Below, piece after piece: positions 11,691-23,229 of a DNA stretch of 64,000 nt. The notes under the pieces are model-generated. The model was given only the letters and a program-made list of their open reading frames with translations, searched no databases and was not told the DNA's origin. Origin of the DNA: Reticulitermes speratus (taxonomy: Eukaryota; Arthropoda; Insecta; Blattodea; Rhinotermitidae); assembly GCA_021186555.1 (NCBI GenBank), contig JAJKFL010000002.1, positions 27,630,001 to 27,694,000 of the forward strand, given 5' to 3'. Positions within the stretch are counted from its first letter, which is position 1. Each line of letters starts with the position of its first letter. A program made the translations under genes and the position numbers.

Positions 11691-12200
11691 TTTTTAGGCG
11701 CGTTCACAAAATTGCGCTAAGCGACTATTAGCTTCCGTCCACAAGGAACAACTCCGCTCCCACTGGACAGATTTTCATGAAATTTGATATTTGAGTATAT
11801 TTCGAAAATCTGTCGAGAAAATTCCAACTTCCATTAAAATCTAACAAGAATAACGGGTACATTACATGATGGCGTAAGTACATTTATTATAGTATCTGAC
11901 TCAGTTCTTCTTAGAATTAGAAATGTTTCAGACAGAAGTTGTGGAAAAAATCATAACACACATTTTATGTTCAATAAATTTCTTCTGAAAATCGTGCCCT
12001 TTAGGAGATAATGTGGAACAATAGTAGAGCCGGACAGGCCACAGATGACAATATGGGGCATGAGCACAGCATGCTGGATAACTAAGGCTACAGACACACA
12101 CTCAGAATATGTATGTAACACTTACTGCTTTTCCACGGCAACAATGGTTGCACGAACGCGCCTCAATGCTACGTTATATGTACATTGCCTGTTTTGTTAT
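11691..12200 (+). mobile_element. Element T copy A (GGCGCGTTC inverted repeats)
   Basis: A ~510-bp unit begins TTTTTAGGCGCGTTCACAA and ends ACGAACGCGCCTCAATG, followed by a one-sided extension reaching TTGCCTGTTTTGTTA. The interior has GGAACAACTCCGCTCCCACT, TTCATGAAATTTGATATTTG, AACGGGTACATTACATGA and TTTTCCACGGCAACAATGG, all shared with the copies at 14976, 31690 and 33928. No ORF of significance. Best described as a non-autonomous DNA-transposon-like unit. Confidence 0.75.
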
Positions 12201-12304
12201 AGCCGACACGAAGTGGTTACTGCGCGGTGCGAACTGAATTATTAAATGTAATTCAAGTTATCTTGGTCTTTCAACAGTTAAATTGGTCTTAAATATTTGG
12301 CTCT

Positions 12305-12422
12305 AACTACTGACTTCAACAAACGTTAGATCAACATGTGGTACCGACCTACCAAACCCCATTGCGTCACATCTCAGAAAACCGCAATCTTGACAATCAC
12401 CGTCGTGAAAACCTCAAAATTT
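12305..12422. repeat. Foldback family terminal fragment
   Basis: CCATTGCGTCACATCTCAGAA, then CACCGTCGTGAAAACCTC at the right edge match the right end of the foldback family (compare CACCGCTATGAGAACCTC at 40209-40226). No left arm was found. Confidence 0.4.
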
Positions 12423-13004
12423 CACAAAAGCTGGAATGGCAGACATTCCTGAAATCTATTACCACATAAAAATTCAGGGTCAGTGAACTAACGTACTGTT
12501 GCTCTCACCTCAACCGTTTTCATCGTCGCCACATTAGTGAGGTTGATGGGAAGAAGTTGAAAGGCACAAAGTGGCTACAGTCGCTTGGTGTTCGTGTCAA
12601 TTTTCCTACACAAAAGACTGTCAACAGCTATTAGACGACAGAAACGATCGGAGACATCACAACGATACAATTATATCTTTATAAAACAGGATAATTGTAT
12701 AACACGAAGCAACACTCCTTGTCTACAATACCTTGGAGAAATTAAAATGACGATCAGTGTCCTATCTATTTCTTGTTCTTTCTGTAAGGTACCTTTGTCG
12801 TGTAATTTCCTTCACAGTTTTTATATTTTTGTTTCTCGTGTCCTCTGTAAAGCTGCCCTTCTGCTTAAGCACCAGGCCATGCACACGTCTAGTGGAGTGT
12901 AGCCAAAAACTACACGCATATTAATCTCAACACCAGCTGAAGTATTCAGCCTCACGCACCAACCGCTTTATCCTAGCAACAGAAACACAGGTTATCTATT
13001 ACGT
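12423..13004. other. No recognisable feature
   Basis: The 105-codon forward frame at 12585-12902 has no recognisable domain; its length is unremarkable for AT-rich DNA of this composition. Confidence 0.4.
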
Positions 13005-13130
13005 ATGTTGGCTGGGTGGGCCCTAAAATCACGGGTATGCGGTAGTACGAGAACAATGGCCACCACCGTCGGGAATCGAACCCCGGTCAATGAGTCCATA
13101 ATCAGTCATTTTACCGATACAGCTATCCCG
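13005..13130 (-). repeat. SINE-F copy 1 (tRNA-like head)
   Basis: On the minus strand, GGGATAGCTGTATCGGTA (box A) and GGGGTTCGATTCCCG (box B) have tRNA-like spacing. GGTGGCCATTGTTCTCG and GGGCCCACCCAGCC follow. A second, head-only copy lies at 48525-48592. Confidence 0.55.
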
Positions 13131-13699
13131 GTTTATTTTATATATTTTAAACGACTGTACATTACGGATAAGAAACGCAGTGTCAGTGGGTGTTTCCCTT
13201 CTTTGAATTTGCTAATTACAAGTCTATATATTCTACGGGTCTCACACACAGCACGCCTAACCTTTCACCGATGTCGGAAGTCGCCAGTGAGCAGACCTGT
13301 AGCATCAACTACCTCCACTTCAGTGTCATGGTAGAATCACTCAAAGAGCGATAGCTTTCCCAATACCTCACGAGGATACAAGCGCACTAACAGTGCACTG
13401 GCAAAGGGATCAAGCCTCACCATCATTCCATAATTGGTACAGACACTAAACCCATAAACTATAATTACGGTGGTGGAAATAGGAAGCCTGACAGATAATG
13501 AGTCCTTTGTCACAGTTACCGCTTATATGTGTCACATTACTGCAGCACTTTGGAACACAAGCGGGACATTCACTTTCTGTTTCAGCGGACGTGTGGCTTC
13601 TTAACGATGAACACGAAAATTCAAGTAACGAAACATTATCTTAAAAAATTTCATATTACCGAACAGTGCATTAATTCAGCCGCTGAAATTCGGTGAAAT
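13131..13699. other. No recognisable feature
   Basis: Nothing beyond chance frames. Confidence 0.4.
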
Positions 13700-13925
13700 A
13701 AATGAGATCCGGGATAGCTCCGTAGGTACAGTGACTTGACGGAAGGTGATATGTTCGAATCTTGGCCAGGACACCGAATAACCTGAGGTCTTTCGTGGTT
13801 TTCCTCAGTCCATCGAAATAGATCCTGAGACAATACCTTCCACTAAGTCACGACATCTTCCTTTCACATCCTTGCTGATTCACTACTCACTCTCATCCTA
13901 TCATTCGATGATATGAAAGTTCGTT
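13700..13925 (+). repeat. SINE-E copy 2
   Basis: The head GGGATAGCTCCGTAGGTACA and TATGTTCGAATCTTGGCC is followed by the family body: GGTTTTCCTCAGTCCATC, CACTAAGTCACGACATC, TCATCCTATCATTCGATG. The same body order, inverted, occurs at 40255-40440. Confidence 0.6.
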
Positions 13926-14689
13926 GAGTAACTGACACCAACGTAACATAACTACAAATCTTTCCTAGCATAAAGGTACAGACGTTTCGGAAAAACACAA
14001 TACCTCCATAATAAGAACGGAAGAGAGAAGATGGAGGCAGCCGGTTACTTCGAAATGTTACCAGACTAGGCCACACGTCGTCACATGCCAACGGACAGCA
14101 TTCTTCAGTCACCGCCGTGTTAACCCCAAATCTCTCACACGTGTAAGTACGTAAATAACGATCACTTGTGAAATGACACGCTTTGTTCATCTGCAGTGAA
14201 AAAATTATAGCTGCGAAGCTCGAGCGAATTCAGTGTAAATAATCTCTACATTGCTGACAACATAAAACCAGGCCCCTGCATTCCTCTAGCGTATAATATA
14301 CTTCATTATAATGGATAAATATTGGTAATTACAACACGGGGACAATAACAGCATACAATAACTGATCAGCAGCTTGCATAATGTGGTCAGGGATACCAAA
14401 ATGGAAAACTGGTGCTTCATACTGCTGCAAAGCATAACACAGGCGCCAGTGAACTGATGATATGTGCTGATAGAAACTGACGGTAATGCTTACTTTAGCA
14501 CTTTTCTTGCTCAAGTCATTATATCTCCGGTTATATTTATCTTAACGTCTTCGGCATTTTCAGGCTGCTTTAAGGAACATCAGACAATATACTAGTACAA
14601 AAAAGTTTAAACAATATTCTGACATACCAATAACTTTAAAAAACCTGACAGTATCCGACAAGCCCCTCCCTTCTCTACTTGTAAAGTCG
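13926..14689. other. No recognisable feature
   Basis: The minus-strand frame 13864-14190 (108 codons) has no domain signature and partly overlaps the SINE-E copy. Confidence 0.4.
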
Positions 14690-14947
14690 TCACTATGCAC
14701 ATCATAAAGGTGTATACGGCAAGCAGAGGTACAACCCCACCCATTCTTAACTTCGGTATAAGATGAAAGTATAGGGTCAGATTCGCGCCCCGGCCACTTT
14801 ACCTTCGCGGAAAAGCCCGCGGTGTCCACTGAATAGAAGGATGGACAGGGACCAGAATAAGTCTGGAAACAAGAAAAGTCTCTTTCTCCTGATCGGACAC
14901 CGGGTCGTTCGGCCCACAGCCTGGTCACTATACCGACTACGCTACAA
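14690..14947 (-). repeat. SINE-B copy 2
   Basis: On the minus strand, GTAGCGTAGTCGGTATAGTG (box A) is followed by CGGTGTCCGATCAGG in the box B position (decayed). The body includes CGGGCTTTTCCGCG, GTAAAGTGGCCGGGGCG and AAGAATGGGTGG. It lies immediately beside element T copy B. Confidence 0.6.
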
Positions 14948-14975
14948 ACTTGTATCAATATGAAACTCATATTTA

Positions 14976-15480
14976 TAACAAGACAGGCAAAGTAGTATAA
15001 CGTATCATTGAGGCACATTCGCGTAACCATTTTTGCCGTGGAAAAGCAATAAGTATTACATATTCTGAATATGTGCCTGTAGCCTTAGTTATCCAGCATG
15101 CAAAGCGCATGTACCGTATTACAGTGTCATCTGCGGCGTGTCTGGCTCTACCATATTTGTCCACATTATCTCATAAACCGCACGACTTTCGGAAAAACGT
15201 TACTGAACATAACATGTGTGTCTTGCTTTTCTCTACAACTTCTGTCTGAAATATTTCTAATCCTAAGAAGAACTGAGTAAGATACTATAATAAATGTACT
15301 TACGCCCTCATGTAAAGCACCCGTTATTCTTGTCAGATTTTAATGAACGTTGGAATTTTCTCGACATATCTTCGAAATATACTCAAATATCAAATTTCAT
15401 GAACATCCGTCCAGTGGGAGACGAGATGTTTCATGCGGACGGACGAACAGACAAAACGAAGCTAATAATCGCCTAAAAAC
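14976..15480 (-). mobile_element. Element T copy B
   Basis: An inverted copy of T: it starts TAACAAGACAGGCAAAGTA, then TTGAGGCACATTCGCGTAACC, and runs through TTTTGCCGTGGAAAAGC, GTAAAGCACCCGTTATTC and CAGTGGGAGACGAGATG. It ends with a partly deleted terminus, AATAATCGCCTAAAAAC. The inner repeat at this end has lost the GAACGC block that copy D keeps. Confidence 0.7.
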
Positions 15481-16911
15481 AGAAGCATGTCCCTGTGTAA
15501 CACACGTCACTCCGCCAGGTACAATTTATAATTGTTCAAATATCAAAACTCTCTGATACCGTTCCATAGTTACCACCTTCGAATTATGCTGTCCGCAAAG
15601 GACCTCCAGTGAAGTACATCTGATCACACGCCGCCATGCCTCTTGTAAATTTTACTTTCTGAAATTCAGCAAAGTCTATATTGTCAGCTTCAGTCCAACC
15701 AACAGTGGACCAGAACCGATTTTGGCGCATACTGTACACATGCGTGTGGCCAGGGAATTGAAGCGGTCGGGACTTCTGGTCTCGAATTAGGATAACTAAC
15801 TCTTGATCCCACCTAGAACAGCCCGATGACGTACACGGCATCCTTCGGAATGCTGTAGATGGTACAGGCAGCCAAGAGTTACACGTACGTTACCATCCAC
15901 CTTCATAGGAGTCGAATTCGGGAAATAAGTGATGGTGTAGTGTCACCTCCTAGAGTGGTCGATAGCCTGGTGCTTAAAGCATAAGACAACGTCTATGTAA
16001 CAGGATAGAGAGAGCGCAGAAACCCAAAGACATTTATATTCCACATCCTGTGTACGTGTACTGTGTCACCCTTATCTTCGGAGGTGAGCCATCAGAACGT
16101 GGGGCTTCAGTTCCTTCCTAGACCGAACCTAACTGCTGGTCTTTCTGAGCACATTATAACCCTCCTGTACAGAGTAGCTTAAGACTCAAATGTGTACAAA
16201 AACGAACCCTCTGCCGTCGTTCGGAATACGTTAAAGGTGCAATTCTCAGCGCCATAAAACACGATGGAAATGGAGCGAATGTGTCATATGAATGGCATGG
16301 CCTTATAAATGGATCATTCTGCCGGAAGAACAGAGACCAGGAAGCCCCTGAGATCGTAAATTAAAGCATTCACCACAAACATTTCGCTTTAAAATTGACA
16401 GAGGTTAAGTATTACGTCAACAAGTAACTTTCGTAATGGGCACACCGAATTAACGATAAGGAATTTCGCTTTTTCCTGGAACTACATTACCTTTCCACAA
16501 CTGTTTCAGTGGGAAACTACACACACAACCTATGAAACATGCATTCCCTCGACACGCGTTTCACAGTGGCATGAACAAAGAACAGAACAAGTGGATGAAC
16601 GATTCAGTCTTCACCGATCTCCGCATCGTCACGCAATATCAGTGTTGCGCACGCGACACATCAGAACACAGGGGGTTCCCTATTGCACCAGGCGAAAACA
16701 TCGCCTTTATGAAGCACTATGTGCAACAAGCTTCCTACATATATAGCACAATTACACTGTTCAACTGTTCAGATCGGTACGTCCTTCGAAAAGTGAAACA
16801 ATGACCAATCCTACGGACAACGACTGTATTACGTCAGCAAATTTACTCTATTAACAATAAACCAACCATATGTCCATCGAACACAACTTACATTTACATA
16901 AAGATGTAAAT
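15481..16911. other. No gene; unexplained 85-codon minus frame
   Basis: The frame 15584-15841 (-) begins MPCTSSGCSRWDQELVIL and has an unusually mixed, non-repetitive composition for this window. I do not recognise it, and no neighbouring exon or splice signal supports it. The rest of the stretch shows nothing. Confidence 0.35.
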
Positions 16912-16953
16912 CTAGCTACTTGTTTCGGCTATTTAACTAGCCAACATCAGGAT
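16912..16953 (-). ncRNA. Hammerhead-ribozyme-like motif 1
   Basis: On the minus strand the order is CTGATGT (16950-16944), a perfect 5-bp stem GGCTA/TAGCC with a 6-nt loop, CGAAACAA and then GTA. This matches the hammerhead layout CUGANGA - stem II - GAAA - UH, with one core mismatch (final A to T) and a very short stem III. Stem I is weak. It lies against a (TA)n run at 16952-16969. Confidence 0.3.
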
Positions 16954-16969
16954 ATATATATATATATAT
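16952..16969. repeat. (TA)9 microsatellite
   Basis: Uninterrupted TA dinucleotides. Confidence 0.95.
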
Positions 16970-17284
16970 CAGAAAGCAAAAAGATAAATGCAAAAATTAC
17001 TGTAAACAACATAAAACATAAATATGGCCCTATAACCCCAGATTATACACACATGCGGCATCCTATATAAGTGCTGCACCATTCATCATGCTGAAGGTCA
17101 AACAATCACATAGATTCCGTTACATAACCACTCACCGCAGTGCACCTGTAAACAGAACCTGTAATTCTAGTTTACAGGCTACATCAGAGGACAAGACAGC
17201 ACGACATATGTGGTCGTGTAACTCACTGTCCCCCCTGTCTGGTGCCTCATCAAGCCGCCTCTTGCTCAAAAAGCTGATCCGTCC

Positions 17285-17480
17285 CTCGCAGCAAAACGCG
17301 CAGCAATACTGCTTCGTACGTTTCAGGGTTCAAACCTCGGTCTGAACACTGGCTATCCTCACAGGATTTGTTTAATCGTTTTCCTCACACCATCCAAAGA
17401 AATGCCAAAAAAATACCTCAAGTTACGCCACGACTGCTTCTTTCTACACCAGTTCCAACCCATTATTCACTTATCATCCT
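17285..17480 (+). repeat. SINE-E copy 3
   Basis: TTTCAGGGTTCAAACCTCGG (box B) is followed by CGTTTTCCTCACACCATCC, AAGTTACGCCACGACTGC and TTCACTTATCATCCTATC, the SINE-E body. Box A is decayed. Confidence 0.55.
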
Positions 17481-17519
17481 ATCAGTAGATCTTGTAACCT
17501 TTTAAAGTCGAAGACTGTC

Positions 17520-17740
17520 CTGAATTGCATTTACAGATTCAGTTCGTAACGCGCAGTAAACACAATCCGACTCGGTTATAAAAACCTGTCAGTTAATGTT
17601 GTACACTGAAATAATCGCTATTGTTGTGAGATTCATATAAAACACATAAATAACACTGTGTGTGCAGAAGACAGAGTTTTTGAAACTTAAACCTGGTGGT
17701 ACATAAAGTAACCACTGGGCTTTAAAGACCAGGGATTACG
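17520..17740 (+). repeat. Dispersed repeat R, copy 2
   Basis: GATTCAGTTCGTAACGCGCAG, CCGACTCGGTTATAAA, GAAATAATCGCTATTG, and CTGGTGGTACATAAAGTAA align block by block with 41375-41570. Together the copies define a unit of at least 200 bp. Confidence 0.6.
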
Positions 17741-18375
17741 AGGGGATCCGAGAGACGAAGATGCAGCCTATGTTTGGGTAAGGAGAATGCTACAGATGTA
17801 TAACTACAATTTTTTATGTTATATCGTGCATATTCTTAAAATTAATATCCCGGCTCCTCAAGAAAATGAGGTAACTGGAAAAATATATACAACCAAACAT
17901 AAATGAAGACATATTGAAAGCCTAATTTCGTTTGTAATATGAAGAAAGTATGTTAAAATCTAGTACAATTGTCACAGACGGGACCCCGCGTTACCACTCC
18001 CAACTTCGGAAATTACACTCATCCTGAGTCTGTCGGAATTGCGCCCGAGCTGTCCACTTCTGCTGTAACAGACGTGACAATCCTAGAACCGTCGACAGGA
18101 TGCAGCACGGCATATGCAAAGGGGCAGCTCTGTATTGATGGCGCTACGGAACTTCGGGATGCAGGGGCGACATTTCGCAACAACCTGACCTGGGATGTCG
18201 AGTTTACTGGGCGGGCGGGGGGGGGGGGGGGGGGGGGATGATGATAGTGTGCGCGAGAACACGCTGTACGCGGCCATAACTCCAGCAGCAAGGACCAAAC
18301 ACAACTTCCGCCCGTTAAGATGAACGGTATACAAAGCGAAACAAACGTTATGGGAGCCGGGAAAGCCCGTTCTGC
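17741..18375. other. No gene; 21-bp G run
   Basis: The only notable feature is an uninterrupted run of 21 G at 18217-18237, preceded by GGGCGGGC. Frames reading through it produce spurious polyglycine or polyproline. Confidence 0.5.
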
Positions 18376-18640
18376 AGCGACTATGCTACGGGCCAGATGG
18401 TCAAGGAATCGGTGTTTGATTTCAGGCAAGGGTAAGAGATTTCTCTCTCCTCCACCGAGTCAAGACAGGTTATGAACCCCAGCGAGTACCGAGATCTCCT
18501 TCTTCCTTGGGGGTAAGATGGCCAGGGCGTTAAGCTGATAAGCCACCTCCACTTAGTGTCGACGTTAAAAATGAGTGCACCAACACTTCCATTCCCCATA
18601 AGTATTTATGGTGTGGTGCTTAATTTTGCACTGGGAAGAC
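18376..18640 (+). repeat. SINE-B copy 3 (partial)
   Basis: CTACGGGCCAGATGGTCAAGG, AGAGATTTCTCTCTCC, GGGTAAGATGGCCAGGGCG and CACCTCCACTTAGTGTCGACG follow the SINE-B order in the plus sense. Box B is decayed. Confidence 0.5.
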
Positions 18641-19776
18641 TACATTTTTCTTTTGTGCGAGCGTGCTCCCACGTGCTTAGACCAATTCCAGGATATCAAA
18701 GTGTAACCAGGGACTCCGTCGTTTTCCCCACGTCATAGAGATAAATGTTAACAGCACAAAACACACTTCGGCCGCTTTTCTGCTTCTGCCGTAATTAGGA
18801 AATCGCAGCTTCTACATGCCACGTAGCTGAGACGTGGGATGAAGAACCAGCGCAGAAAGCTGTCTGATCTCGAACATAATTCTGTACCCAAGCATGAAAT
18901 GAAATCACAGTCTTACCCGGTCTCATAGCCGAGATAAGGTAAGTGTTGGTGAGAAAGTCGTGACTGACATCTAGTAGCAACATTCAGCTGCTGCCTCTAA
19001 ATCCACAAGATCTCTGAAAGTTCCGTATCCGTTTTCCTGAGATTGTCTTATCTAACGCGCTCGCCTGCCAACCCCGCTCAAAGCATCTCTCTCGACTCGT
19101 ATTCCACAAGCCAGCGAGATCGGCCGAGTAATACCGCCAGGAAACTGAATGCTTTCACTATCTGAGGTGTAGACACAGGCACATGACGTTTCGGGAGATG
19201 ATTCTAGTCCGTGTTTAGGACATTCACATGCTGACAGCTGACCTCTTTCCCCGAAACTGGTAGCAATGATCGAGATCGATCCTAAAACCCCCTGCAAAAT
19301 GAACATGCAGGCAAACCATCGGATTACCGGAAGCTGAACCCACTTAAGACAGGGATCAGTATACACGTGCAGTACTGATAAGGTTACAGGTTCCACGCCG
19401 ATAGGCGTTGCGAATACTGAAACTAAAAACAAGAAAAACTGCTAGCATAATCACGATTTTCATATGGAAGTGCAGCCACCTCTCGAAACGTCGACAGTAT
19501 CAAATATATGTGCCTCTAAATCAAATATAACTGCGGTATAAATATGCAACTTTATAAATCGATAAATCGAAATGTCCAGTGCTGATGCAGTAAATGCAGT
19601 CCACCTGCTGCCCAAACCCCCCCCCCCACCTTACACAACAAAAACAAAACACTGGATAGGCATGGAACTGAATCGCATTACTCGCGTTATAATTCCCGCT
19701 CATTCTACAGCATCCTAGCCTAGAGACTAGACTACAGAATATAACAGGTTACGTTGTACTGCACCAACAACTGACA
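18641..19776. other. No recognisable feature
   Basis: The 126-codon minus frame at 19052-19432 is the longest frame here. It has no recognisable motif. A short C11 run lies at 19617-19627. Confidence 0.4.
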
Positions 19777-20214
19777 TCGGGTCATACCGTACCACACTGA
19801 CAGACAGACACCATGTCATACTGTACCGCGCTGACAGACAGACACCATGTCATACTGTACCGCGCTGACATACACACCATGTCATACTGTACCGCGCTGA
19901 CAGACAGACACCATGTCATACTGTACCGCGCTGACAGACAGACACCAAGTCACACTGTACCGCGCTGACAGACAGACACCAAGTCACACTGTGCCGCGCT
20001 GACAGACAGACACCAAGTCACACTGTACCGCGCTGACAGACAGACACCAAGTCACACTGTGCGCGCTGACAGACAGACACCAAGTCACACTGTACCGCGC
20101 TGACAGACAGACACCAAGTCACACTGTACCGCGCTGACAGACAGACACCAAGTCACACTGTACCGCGCTGACAGACAGACACCAAGTCACACTGTACAGC
20201 GCTGACAGACAGAC
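19777..20214 (+). repeat. 34-bp minisatellite, ~13 copies
   Basis: Head-to-tail units read ACACCAAGTCACACTGTACC + GCGCTGACAGACAG. The first copy is divergent (GTCATACCGTACCACACTG). The next four carry CCATGTCATAC and the remaining eight CCAAGTCACAC, so two subtypes are sorted into blocks. Two units carry small deletions (about 19870 and 20060). Non-coding. Confidence 0.97.
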
Positions 20215-20689
20215 ATGACGACACAAAACAAATGTCCTCAGCCACAGCAGACCAAATCAACCACTCACGAAAAGCACTGCCGGGGTAAAATGGTTATATT
20301 GCCTTTGTGATAAAATAACTGCGTTCACGAAAATTGCAATATCATAACTACAAAAAGGACAGCAACCCTCCCTGAAAATGACAAGTCTGAAACACACCAC
20401 AACAAACAGTTCAGCCAACAAAAATCTAATATCATGCAGGGGGAAAGAATAACGTGAATGGAACAGCTGTCAGACGGACGTGAGGATTACACGTCGGTCT
20501 CGTTCACACTACAGCAAATGCGGCGAAACAAGACATCTGTCGTCCAAAGACGTATCTGATTTCCAGTGAAAGGTTGAGTGCACTAAATAAAACGACGTTT
20601 CCACTGGAGATGTACGTTTCAAGTCGGTAAGGGGTACTCGGAAATAGGATACGTGCTGGAAAACCGAGAAACCGTGGTTAGATTCCTGG
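20215..20689. other. No recognisable feature
   Basis: Nothing identified between the minisatellite and the next SINE. Confidence 0.4.
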
Positions 20690-20980
20690 CAGGTAAGAAG
20701 GTAAAGTTCTCCCTAGAACAGACCACGAAGGCCCAGAGGGGGAGTAGAGGTATAGCTCTACTCTTTCTTTAACCCTGGCACTAGATGAGGGTGGGTGGTC
20801 AACTCCACGCCCCGGTCGCTTTACCCCGGGAAAGAGACCCGGTACCCATTGTATAGGAGGCTGGGTTGGCCCCAGGGCCGGTCTGGACGGGTGCGGAAAA
20901 TCTCGCCCCCACCGGGATTCGATCCCCGGACCGTCCAGCCCGTAGCGAGTCGCTATACCGACTACGCTATCCCGAGACTC
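20690..20980 (-). repeat. SINE-B copy 4 (best-preserved head)
   Basis: On the minus strand, GGGATAGCGTAGTCGGTATA (box A) and CCGGGGATCGAATCCCGG (box B) are intact. GAGATTTTCCGCACCC, GGGTAAAGCGACCGGGGCG, TCATCTAGTGCCAGGG and GAGCTATACCTCTACTCC complete the family body. This copy can serve as the reference for the other SINE-B entries. Confidence 0.8.
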
Positions 20981-21654
20981 CTGGCAGGGCTCTTCTCAGA
21001 AGCTAACCACTCATTTCCATCTCGTGCCAAGGTTAACAATGAGTTCAAAACACCAATTTGCAAAATTCAGTTCATACCGAATGCACGAGGTCCATCTCTC
21101 TTCTTTAACACAATAAATGTTGTGTTAATTACTTTAACAACAGCGTTTTGCAGTGTAATTGTATATTATAAAGTAAAATATGCAATCAGTATTAATCTGA
21201 AGTGTCGTTAATTCTATAAACTTTGCAGTTTCTACTCAATTTTGCAGGTGATATTTCATCAACCATATAATGCGAACTGACACATGGCTAGATTTATTAA
21301 TGACCCTCAATGGATTTCCACTGAGTACCACAGATTTGAAGTAGTCATGTGAGATACTCGGCCCATTTGTGAGGATAATATTACCATGGATTGTAAGAAA
21401 TATGTTGTAGGTTTATAAACCGGATATGGACCCAATGGCAAAGTTTTAAGACTTACGAAAATTCCGGTTCCGACAACATGATTGCACAATTATCCACCAT
21501 ACTACAGAGGATGTACAACAGAGGAAGCAGCAGATTAAGAACGATACTACAGCAGACACGCTCAATAAGATATATCTGAAAGAGTCAAAGAAAATCCGTG
21601 AATATTAAGCAGCCAAGAACATGTCTACATTCGACCACTTAGAGCAAGTGCATA
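20981..21654. other. No recognisable feature
   Basis: AT-rich, no repeat or domain identified. Confidence 0.4.
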
Positions 21655-21780
21655 TTACATGTACGTCACAAATCCTATAACATTAAAAACAACTCCGCAT
21701 TCTGCCCACAGAGTGCACTGATATGCTTCATATGATGCCCCAAGCAAGCGACTATTATTTCCCTAAACAGATGGTCTTTG
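21655..21780 (-). repeat. Dispersed repeat R, copy 3
   Basis: CATTCTGCCCACAGAGTGCA and AAGCGACTATTATTTCCCTA match copy 1 (11558) in the same orientation. Confidence 0.55.
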
Positions 21781-21964
21781 TAATAGAGTCGCAGTGTTGT
21801 CTGTGAGGTAAGAACTGAATTTTTTTAAATTACCGTATATAGATAACACACTGTTTCAAAGGACTAACACAGCATAACTGCAGATGCATATACTTTATTT
21901 CATGTTTGTTCAACGGCGAATGTCAGTAGCTTAGAACACACGGTGTAGAAAGATAAAAGTGGTC

Positions 21965-22258
21965 AAGGTAAAGTTCTTCCTGTACACGCCGTGAAGGCAT
22001 ACGAGAGAGTGGAAGTATAGCTCCACCGATTCCTAGCCTCGGCATTAGGAAGTGAATGGTCAGTTTCACACGCTGGCAGCTTTACCCCAGGAAAAAACGC
22101 CCGCCCCTAGTACCCATTCAATACAAGGCTTGATGGGCCCCAGAGCCGGTCTGGAACACTTTGAGTAGAGAAAAATTTCTTGCCCGTCAGGAATCAAACC
22201 ACGATTCCTCTGCTGTCAAGTCCGTAGCCTAAGCCACTATACCGACTGAGCTTTCCGG
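21965..22258 (-). repeat. SINE-B copy 5
   Basis: In inverse it reads AGCTCAGTCGGTATAGTGG (box A) and a decayed box B (ATCGTGGTTTGATTCC), with AAATTTTTCTCTACTC, CCCATCAAGCC and GGTAAAGCTGCCAGCG downstream. The whole unit aligns with copy 4. Confidence 0.7.
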
Positions 22259-22324
22259 TTTTCGAGAGACAGACTGACTAGTAAATAGTGAAGTGCACGT
22301 GGATGAAAGCTGTCGTGGCCGAAT

Positions 22325-22445
22325 TAAAGACACTATCTCAGTATTTGCCAGGGAAAGGTTAGGAAGACCACGAAAACCTCAGAATAACGGATCTCCGGTC
22401 CATGATTTGAACACGGGATCTTCAAAACACGAAGCAACGCCCGGT
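22325..22445 (-). repeat. SINE-E-like fragment
   Basis: CAGTATTTGCCAGGGAAAGG, GACCACGAAAACCTCAG and GGTCCATGATTTGAACACGG parallel the inverted SINE-E copies (compare 6990-7060). Low conservation. Confidence 0.4.
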
Positions 22446-23229
22446 TTGGTGCGTGTAAAAAGAACAGCATTAACGAGCAAAAGTGGTTTTAATGTCAGCA
22501 CTTAATATACTTAGTACACCATACACGATACACCTAAACAATGTCGTGACACACAATTCCATAATACCACATTAAGGTACGTCACGAAACTGAGTACGTT
22601 TATCCACTAAACAAGAATACAAGATGAAACAGGAAAAGATCTTTAAACAAACACGCAAGGCGTGTGTAACTTCAAAATTTGTAATACTATAAATCTCAGA
22701 TAAGAAAGTGGTACTCGTACCCAAAGAACCACTCGTGAACATCTTTGGTGTGCTGTGCAGTTCCATACGTTACGGTCGGCAGCGGAAGTTGCTCTGCCAA
22801 CTTCACGAACCAACTGCTGCGTATCCCACCGGTAACAGCACAACTGCCGTCACTGTATTGACGCACACGCCAAGGTTCGAAGATGTCAGCTTCAAACACA
22901 GCCCAGCGTTAAACGGTGTTGCAAATGACGTACACATGGGAGAGACAGCTTCACTTCCGAAACGCGTTCGCAGACGTGATTCTGTCACCTTCTGCAACCT
23001 TTCAGCAAGCGTGTGTTAGCGTGTGAGTGAAGATGAAGATGAAGATACAGCGGATTGGCCCACTCACCATATATAAAAATCATTCGTGGGCAGCCACCGC
23101 TCTTTATGGAACCTGAAGGTTCATTTTCCATCCCAAACTGGTTCACGGTGCATCGTGCACCTTGTTTATATCACTGTTCCTTTACCAAGTTCAGAAGAGC
23201 CCGCTGCCTGTCCTTGTTCAGAACAACCT
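22446..23229. other. No recognisable feature
   Basis: A 103-codon forward frame (22708-23019) and overlapping reverse frames are present. None carries a recognisable domain. The region is GC-richer than its surroundings, so a decayed coding or repeat origin remains possible. Confidence 0.35.

Noticed and set aside
14560..15030. 156-codon minus frame
   Set aside because: It runs through SINE-B copy 2 and the end of element T copy B.
18019..18429. 136-codon minus frame with a polyproline stretch
   Set aside because: The proline run is the translation of the 21-bp G run; the flanks overlap a SINE-B copy.
19777..20214. CRISPR-like array
   Set aside because: Pure head-to-tail minisatellite without spacers.
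20795..21211. 138-codon plus frame
   Set aside because: More than half of it lies in SINE-B copy 4 read antisense.
22708..23019. 103-codon frame as a host gene
   Set aside because: No recognisable domain, frames on the opposite strand overlap it, and there is no exon-intron support.
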